Assembly (NCBI GenBank): GCA_028671895.1
Contig: JAPMAC010000207.1
Location: 1,612,001-1,676,000 of the forward strand
Length of the DNA stretch: 64,000 nucleotides
Source of the DNA: Oenanthe sinensis
Taxonomy: Eukaryota; Streptophyta; Magnoliopsida; Apiales; Apiaceae
Reading direction: 5' to 3'
Under the pieces are notes generated by a model. The model ran no database searches, was not told the DNA's origin, and was given only the letters and a program-made list of their open reading frames with translations. Below, one piece after another: positions 58,822-64,000 of the stretch (position 1 is the stretch's first letter; every line of letters begins with the position of its first letter). Position numbers and translations under genes: made by a program.

Positions 58822-60104
58822 TTCCCTCCCCCTTGAATATATCCATGTCTTCATGGTTGCGATTAGTCAATCCCTGTCCTTGAGCTGACTCTGGAGTCTC
58901 ATGCATTCTGCTCAGAGCATCGGCTACTTTGTTTTCACCACCCTTCCTGTACAAGATAGTATAATGATACCCTAGTAGTTTGCTAATCCACTTCTGTTGG
59001 AGCAAGTTGTTAATTTTCTGTTCAGTCAAGTACTTGAGGGCTCAATGATCTGTCTTGATGTAGAAATGCTTGTCCATAAGGTAGGATGACCATTTTTTAC
59101 GGCTGTAACTATAGCCATAACTTCCTTTTTATAGGTAGACATTGCTTGACCTCTTGGCCCCAAAGCTTTACTAAAGTAAGCCAAAGGATGCCCTTTCTGA
59201 GTTAGTACAACTCCTATTCCAGTGTTGGAAGCATCAGTCTCTACTGTGAACTCCATGATATAATCTGATAACTTTAGAATTGGAGTGCTGGTCATTGCTT
59301 TTTTTAACTCATTCAAAGCCTTTGCAGCCTCTTCATTCCAAACAAAGCTGTCTTTCTGAAGTAAGTTGGTGAGAGGTTTTGATATAGTTCCATAGCCTTT
59401 CACAAACTTCCTATAGTATCTCGTTAACCCCAAAAATCCTCTTTAAAGGCCTTGATATTTTGAGGTTTTGGCCAAGCCAACATGTCTGCAACCTTGCTGC
59501 TGTCAACTGATACTCCCTCTTTACAAATAACATGGCCAAGGTAGGCCACTTGACTTCTCATAAATTCACACTTGGATTGCTTAGCAAACAGCTGATGTTG
59601 TCTCATAACTTGAAAATCTGCTCCAAGTGTTACAAATGCTCAATAGCAGTTTTGGAGTAGATTAGGATATCATCAAAGAATACCAAGGTAAACTTCCTTA
59701 AGAAAGGTGCAAAAACTTGGTTCATCAGATTACTTTTCATTCTCACCTGATGATACCCTGCTCTCAAATCAAGCTTTGTGAAGAATTTGGCACTGTGCAA
59801 TTCATCTAATAGTTCCTCAATTAGGGGTATAGGAAACTTATTCTTTATAGTCAAAGAATTCAATTGCCTATAATCAATGCAGAACCTCCATTTACCATCT
59901 TTTTTCTTTACTAGTAGAATAGGAGAAGCAAATGGTGAACTACTAGGCCTTATGATTCCAGATTCTAACATTTATGCTACCAGCTTCTCAACCTCATTCT
60001 TTTGTTCAAAATAATTTCTATAGTCTTGTAGAGAAGGGCTGAGCACTCTCCTTCAACTCAATATTCTGCTCAATGTCTCTGTGAGGAGGTAAACCTACTC
60101 ACTG
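58822..60104 (-). pseudogene. Gypsy reverse transcriptase / RNase H fragment
   Basis: Minus strand, N- to C-terminal: a GLPPHRD lead-in at about 60090, SGIIRPSSSPFASPILLVKKKDG, CIDYRQLNSLTIKN, TKLDLRAGYHQVRMK, VFFDDILIYSK, GLTRYYRKFVKGYG, VETDASNTGIGVVLTQ, and RKGGENKVADALSRM. These are Ty3-type RT and RNase H. Between YHQVRMK and SLMNQVFAPFLRKF about 35 residues usually present are missing. After RNase H the sequence goes straight to the polypurine tract, so integrase is absent. Stops and shifts near 59960, 59610 and 59430 and a break at about 59027 also occur. Confidence 0.88.
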
Positions 60105-60203
60105 TTATTGAGTCGACGACTATTCGACGACTACTCGGCGACTAGTCGTGCAGTCGCCCCTGCCAATTAGTCGAGCAGCGAGTAATCACATAAGTTGTCT
60201 AGA
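60102..60203 (+). repeat. hAT-type terminal repeat, copy 1
   Basis: CTGTTATTGAGTCGACGACT opens a region with repeated CGACTA/AGTCG subterminal motifs, then TTAGTCGAGCAGCGAG and GTAATCACATAAG. The same sequence recurs exactly 300 bp to the right. Confidence 0.75.
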
Positions 60204-60401
60204 GACATGGGTTTATAGAGAAGGGATTCAACAAATGGCTGCTAAGGCTTTTGTTAAAAGAGGCAAGGGCATGGGTTTATCTATTTGATAAATGAAGTAT
60301 GGCCATCTACACGAAGGAATGATTCTCTTGAGGAGGGAAAAGCAGTTTTGGACCCTAAGGAATCAAAACAACTTCAACAATTGCTACAAGAGTATGAAGC
60401 G
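60204..60401 (+). pseudogene. Gypsy pol fragment upstream of RT, plus strand
   Basis: From about 60330 the plus strand reads NDSLEEGKAVLDPKESK then QLQQLLQEYEAL, the segment that in Gypsy pol lies just before the GLPPxR lead-in to RT. The matching next segment is on the opposite strand at about 60090. It ends at the second hAT terminus. Confidence 0.7.
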
Positions 60402-60495
60402 CTGTTATTGAGTCGACGACTAGTTGGTGACTAGTCGTGCAGTCGGCCCAGCTAATTAGTCGAGCAACGAGTAATCACATAAGTCGTCCATGGGT
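60402..60495 (+). repeat. hAT-type terminal repeat, copy 2
   Basis: It repeats copy 1 (CTGTTATTGAGTCGACGACT, then GCAGTCGGCCCAGCTAATTAG) with several changes. This is the 5' end of the hAT element whose transposase starts at 61354. Confidence 0.75.
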
Positions 60496-61353
60496 TTTAC
60501 CCGACCTGACCCGGTACCCACCCGACCCAAAACGTTAAAATTAGGTTTTTTTATAGAAACTTGGTGTAATTGAGATTTGTTATTAACGTGTGAGAAGAGA
60601 AGAGCATCTACTTCTCTTATTGGGTGACAGAATCAGTGACTCAATCGGCGACGGCAACGGCGGCTACTTCCGATAAGTTCTTCTCTTCATCTCTCTTCTT
60701 CTTTTCATCTTTACTCTTTTTTTTTTCAATCGATAAAAGTATAAAACCCATTTCTTCTTCCATCTATATCTTCCATCTATATATACACGTTGTGTGTGTA
60801 TATATGCAAAAAAATGTTTTTTAAATCATTTTTTAACTTGTTTTTATCTTTTATTAATTTATAATACTTCTTTACACACAAAACATATATTTAATTACTT
60901 AATCATACAAAAATCGAGCAATTGTTATTTTCTTCTAATAAAAAACGAATATTTACTTGTTTTTTAGTTATAAAAACTTCATTTTTAAATTTTTTTGTAA
61001 TCAATTTTCAAATCTTTATACATATGCAAAACTTTAACATTCTACAAAGTAAAGTTATTATAAATAACATTCGAATTTTTAAAATTCTGTTCTTCACAAA
61101 TCATCAATAGCTGTTATTTTGTAAAATGCAAATTATAATTTCTTCCGTTCTTCACATTACTCCTCCTTGACAATACTTATTAGTTCACAAATCATTCTAT
61201 TATTCACATTCATATTTTACAAATCATCATCACTTCATCAGTAGCTTTTCACTCAGCAGTGTTCGCTTCCATTTTGCACAGTCTGCTTCCATTCTGCATT
61301 TAACAGTTAACACACTCTAATCAGTTTACATATTTTGTGCAGGGACTTAATCA
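60496..61353 (+). other. 5' non-coding part of hAT element
   Basis: AT-rich leader with a TTTTTTTT run at 60717-60726 and long non-coding stretches. An intron acceptor-like TTTTGTGCAG lies at 61333-61342, just before the transposase ATG. No gene is seen. Confidence 0.5.
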
Positions 61354-62373
61354 ATGAAGGGAGAAGATGAAAATAGCATGAGAGAGTTGGCTAAAGATCC
61401 GAAAAGAAAAGCAAAATCTAATGATCCAGGTCGGAAGTTTGCGTATTATCCAACTCCGGATGTCAACAAAGATATTGTTAAGTCATAAGTGTATTCTTTG
61501 CGGGAATATGAATCATGGAAGAATTAATCGATTTAAGCAGCACTTGATTGGTGGATATGGGGATATTGTTAAATGTCCAAAAACAACATAGGAGATTGCA
61601 AAGGAAATAAATGATTATGTTCAAAGTAAGAAGAAAAAGAAGAACATTAATGTCCCTATTCAAGTGGAAATGCTGGGAAGCGATGATGAGGCAGAAGTTG
61701 AACACATACAATTTACCGCAACCTCTAAATCAACTGCTGGATAGAAAGGCAAGGCTGCTGCCGTACCATTTAGTTTCAAAAAATCAGTGGCTAGTAGCAA
61801 GTCCATTAGTTCAATGCTTATAAGGACACCTGAACAAGTAATTGAAGAGAGACATAGGGACGGTCCAAGCCAAACTACTTTGGAAATCAAGCTAAGAACA
61901 AAAGAAAAGAAAAAAAGAGTTCAGATGCATATTGCTAATTTGTTCTATGAGAATGAATTCCTTTTAATGCGGCAAACTCTAGGAGCTACGAGATAATGGT
62001 GGAGTCCATAGGCCAATATGGACCGGGTTTGAAGTCTCAAACATTCCATGATTAAGGATTCCACTACTTAAAAAAGCAAAGGAAGATACCAAAAAATTGA
62101 GGAATAAGAATGAAAAGTCTTGAAAAAAATATGGTTGCACCCTTATGACCGATGGATGGACGGATAGACGAAGAAGGCATCTTATCAACTTTCTTGCTAA
62201 TAATCTTGATGGTACATTTTTTTGAGTTCTTATGATGCTTCGGGTGATGTCCAAGATGCACAAATGTTGGCGGACTTGATTGAAATCGCGGTTCTTGATG
62301 TTGACAAGATTCCAAGCATTAAAAAAGCAATTAATCAAGAAGATGCACTACATTCATCTATAGGCATGGGCGT
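61354..62373 (+). pseudogene. hAT transposase, N-terminal half (BED finger, DUF659)
   Basis: The ATG at 61354 (MKGEDENSMREL) runs to a stop at 61486. In a shifted frame a BED-type zinc finger follows: CILCGN, RFKQHLIGGYGDIVKCP. Then comes a Lys-rich linker (61611-61823, 61787-61996) and, at about 62130-62340, the start of DUF659: CTLMTDGWTDRRRRHLINFL then DASGDVQDAQMLADL. At least four stops or frameshifts are present. The text stops after ALHSSIGMG at 62370, in mid-domain, where the sequence changes to short duplications and hAT-end motifs. Complete family members would continue with the catalytic region and the hATC dimerisation domain. Confidence 0.85.
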
Positions 62374-62460
62374 GACCTGCATTGCACTACATTCATCTAT
62401 AGGCATGGGTGTGTCGACAAGTCCCCCGACTAGTCGAAATAAGTCGACAAGTCAGGATAT
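62335..62460. repeat. Short duplication and GTCGAC/CGACTAG end motifs
   Basis: ACTACATTCATCTATAGGCA occurs twice in tandem (62349 and 62389, 40-bp offset). GTCGACAAGTC then occurs at 62413 and 62442 with CGACTAGTCG between (62428-62437), resembling an hAT terminus. Confidence 0.75.
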
Positions 62461-62576
62461 ACATATTTTTTTAATAATTTAAATTTATAATATAGGTAAA
62501 CACATAGTTCAAATAAAAAGTAATAGACAATAAGTTCAAATACTAAAAGTCAAGCATCCCTAAGCAAATAAACTAA

Positions 62577-64000
62577 TCAATCATAGTCTTCCATATCAAA
62601 ATCATTGGAATCTTCATCTCCTCCTTGAGTATTCTTCTTGGTTGGATCGGGAGGTATACCATAATCATCTTCCACATCCTCATCGTCATTAGGAGTACTG
62701 TCTTCATCTTCATCATCAAGAGGATCACTAGTGGTACGTCGAGTATAGGTAAGCACTTCACTAGTGGAACCACCTCTAGCTTTTCTTGGAAGATTGATAT
62801 CCACCGCACTCCAAAACCTCTCTTCAACAACACCAATCCACTCATTAGTCCACTCCAACTCTTCAAATACTAGTGGATTATATTTCTTCCCAAGTTCACG
62901 TATCTTTTTGAATCTTGAATCTATCTTTCGATTGTATTGAACATACACCAAATCATTCAAGCGTTGATGTTCCAACCTGTTCCTCTTCTTTGTATGTATC
63001 TATATTAATAAAATATATAATATGTAATTAGGCCTCAAGTAAAATAGTTGCAAATCGACTATAAATAATAAAAAAGAGTAGGCACATACGAATTCAAATG
63101 TACTCCAATTGCGTTCACAACTGGAAGATGAACAGCATAAACCAACAATATGTTTTGCAAATAATTGAAGCTCAATTGCACGACCTCCATAACCATCCCA
63201 CCAATCAACTAATATAAAAATAAGAAAAACACAAACACAAATAAGTTTGCCATTTTTTTTATTTTTGTCAGGAACTAAATTTACTAAGTTTTAAATAAAC
63301 TTACGAGGACTTTTCTCCTTTAGTTGCTCAATTGCCATCTGCCTTTCAAAACCACCTCTTGTATTTTTGTAGTCATCGGCGAAGTTACTTATAAGGTTCC
63401 TTATAGTCCGATCAATGACCAACTTCTCAAGGACATCATTAAAGTCTTCTCTAATCCGGGACGCATAGGCATGATCCTTTTTAGCGTTGTCAAAGTATTT
63501 CCCGGGATTAAGAAACAGGGCTTACAATGGTTTTCCCATTTGTTTACTCCAACGTTCTTCAATTATTTTCAACACTTTGTTCTGAATTTGTAGTTTTTGA
63601 CCAACAAATGCCTTTTTAATTTGATCTTTTGAATGTTCAATAGCCGCAAAAACTTCTGCCATAGCAGGCTTTCATCGCCATCTGCAATTCGCAAAACCTG
63701 AAGAAGTGGTTGGGATGCCTTTAAAAAGTCCTCTAAACTTTCCCAAAATACTGTTGAGAATACAGTCTCATAGACTTTCTTCCCATTTTTTGTTTTTGAT
63801 AGCTTTGACAAGCTCCATGCATCGGCAACAAATAATGAGCGCAAGGCTGCCCTATGCTTGTGCAAGCTCTGTAATGTAAGAAAAGCCGTGGCAAACCTTG
63901 TAGCCCAGTCCTCACTAAATCCATCCCATAAGTCTTCTCCCTTATAGTATGAAAGACACGCCCATGCCTATAAATGAATGTAGTGCATCTTCTTGATTGA
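62577..64000 (-). pseudogene. hAT transposase, C-terminal half, opposite orientation
   Basis: Minus strand from the window edge: a segment matching ALHS.IGMG of the plus-strand half, then LHKHRAALRSLFVADAWSLS, FWESLEDFLKASQPLLQVLR, YASRIREDFNDVLEKLV, and the hATC region with SSSSCERNWSTFEF (about 63130) and HQRLNDLVYVQYNRK (62975 downward). It ends in an acidic tail with the stop at 62577. Some stops and frame changes lie between the blocks, and introns may account for part of 63200-63300. The family is the same as the plus-strand half. It either belongs to a second element continuing beyond the window or is the inverted other half of the first. Confidence 0.85.

Noticed and set aside
1..64000. 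tRNA or rRNA genes, or a bacterial-type operon or defence system
   Set aside because: No cloverleaf genes were seen (only tRNA-complementary primer sites), and all recognisable coding sequence is plant gene or plant transposon.

Overview
This is nuclear DNA from a flowering plant, most likely a eudicot. The evidence is a Midasin gene with short exons and GT-AG introns, plus plant-specific transposon lineages: SIRE/Maximus-type Copia, Tat/Retand-type Gypsy, long-LTR non-autonomous elements, hAT, MULE and Harbinger-like MITEs. The one recognisable host gene is the 5' third of MDN1 (43824-58303, + strand). Almost everything else is mobile DNA, mostly decayed.

Layout. 1-3583: the 3' end of a SIRE-type Copia element (coding remnant, polypurine tract, LTR). 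4655-7300: minus-strand remnants of an RVT_3/RNase H-like gene and of a DUF4371-type hAT transposase. 7888-39365: one minus-strand non-autonomous LTR element with LTRs of about 2.8-2.9 kb, a roughly 1.5 kb internal region, and a 5-bp target duplication (AGTGT/AGTGC). Each of its LTRs was later split by another retrotransposon. The 3' LTR holds a 13.4 kb SIRE-type Copia element (10101-23491), which itself carries a 1.54 kb solo LTR (18909-20447, duplication GACCA). The 5' LTR holds a 10.9 kb Tat/Retand-type Gypsy element (27223-38159, duplication ATGAC). 40154-43002: a solo LTR related to the large element, duplication ATAAC.

MDN1 follows with a TATA box and telo-box. 23 exons can be followed through the first four AAA modules. 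The introns hold a Harbinger-type MITE, a MULE with long inverted arms and a 9-bp duplication, and an hAT-like remnant. Two exons carry small indels in short low-complexity runs; the phases of the flanking exons show that these break the frame. After exon 23 the sequence is again transposon: a Gypsy pol whose two parts lie in opposite orientations around hAT ends, and two hAT transposase halves in opposite orientation reaching the window edge. The remaining two thirds of Midasin are not visible.

I see no defence system, CRISPR array, operon or RNA gene. The most interesting signals are internal to the transposons: a dispersed octamer family in the Copia element, a 78-bp tandem array in which nearly every unit carries a hairpin-capable motif, an antisense three-exon gene inside the Gypsy element, and rearrangements around hAT ends. 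All coordinates and mismatch counts come from reading by eye.
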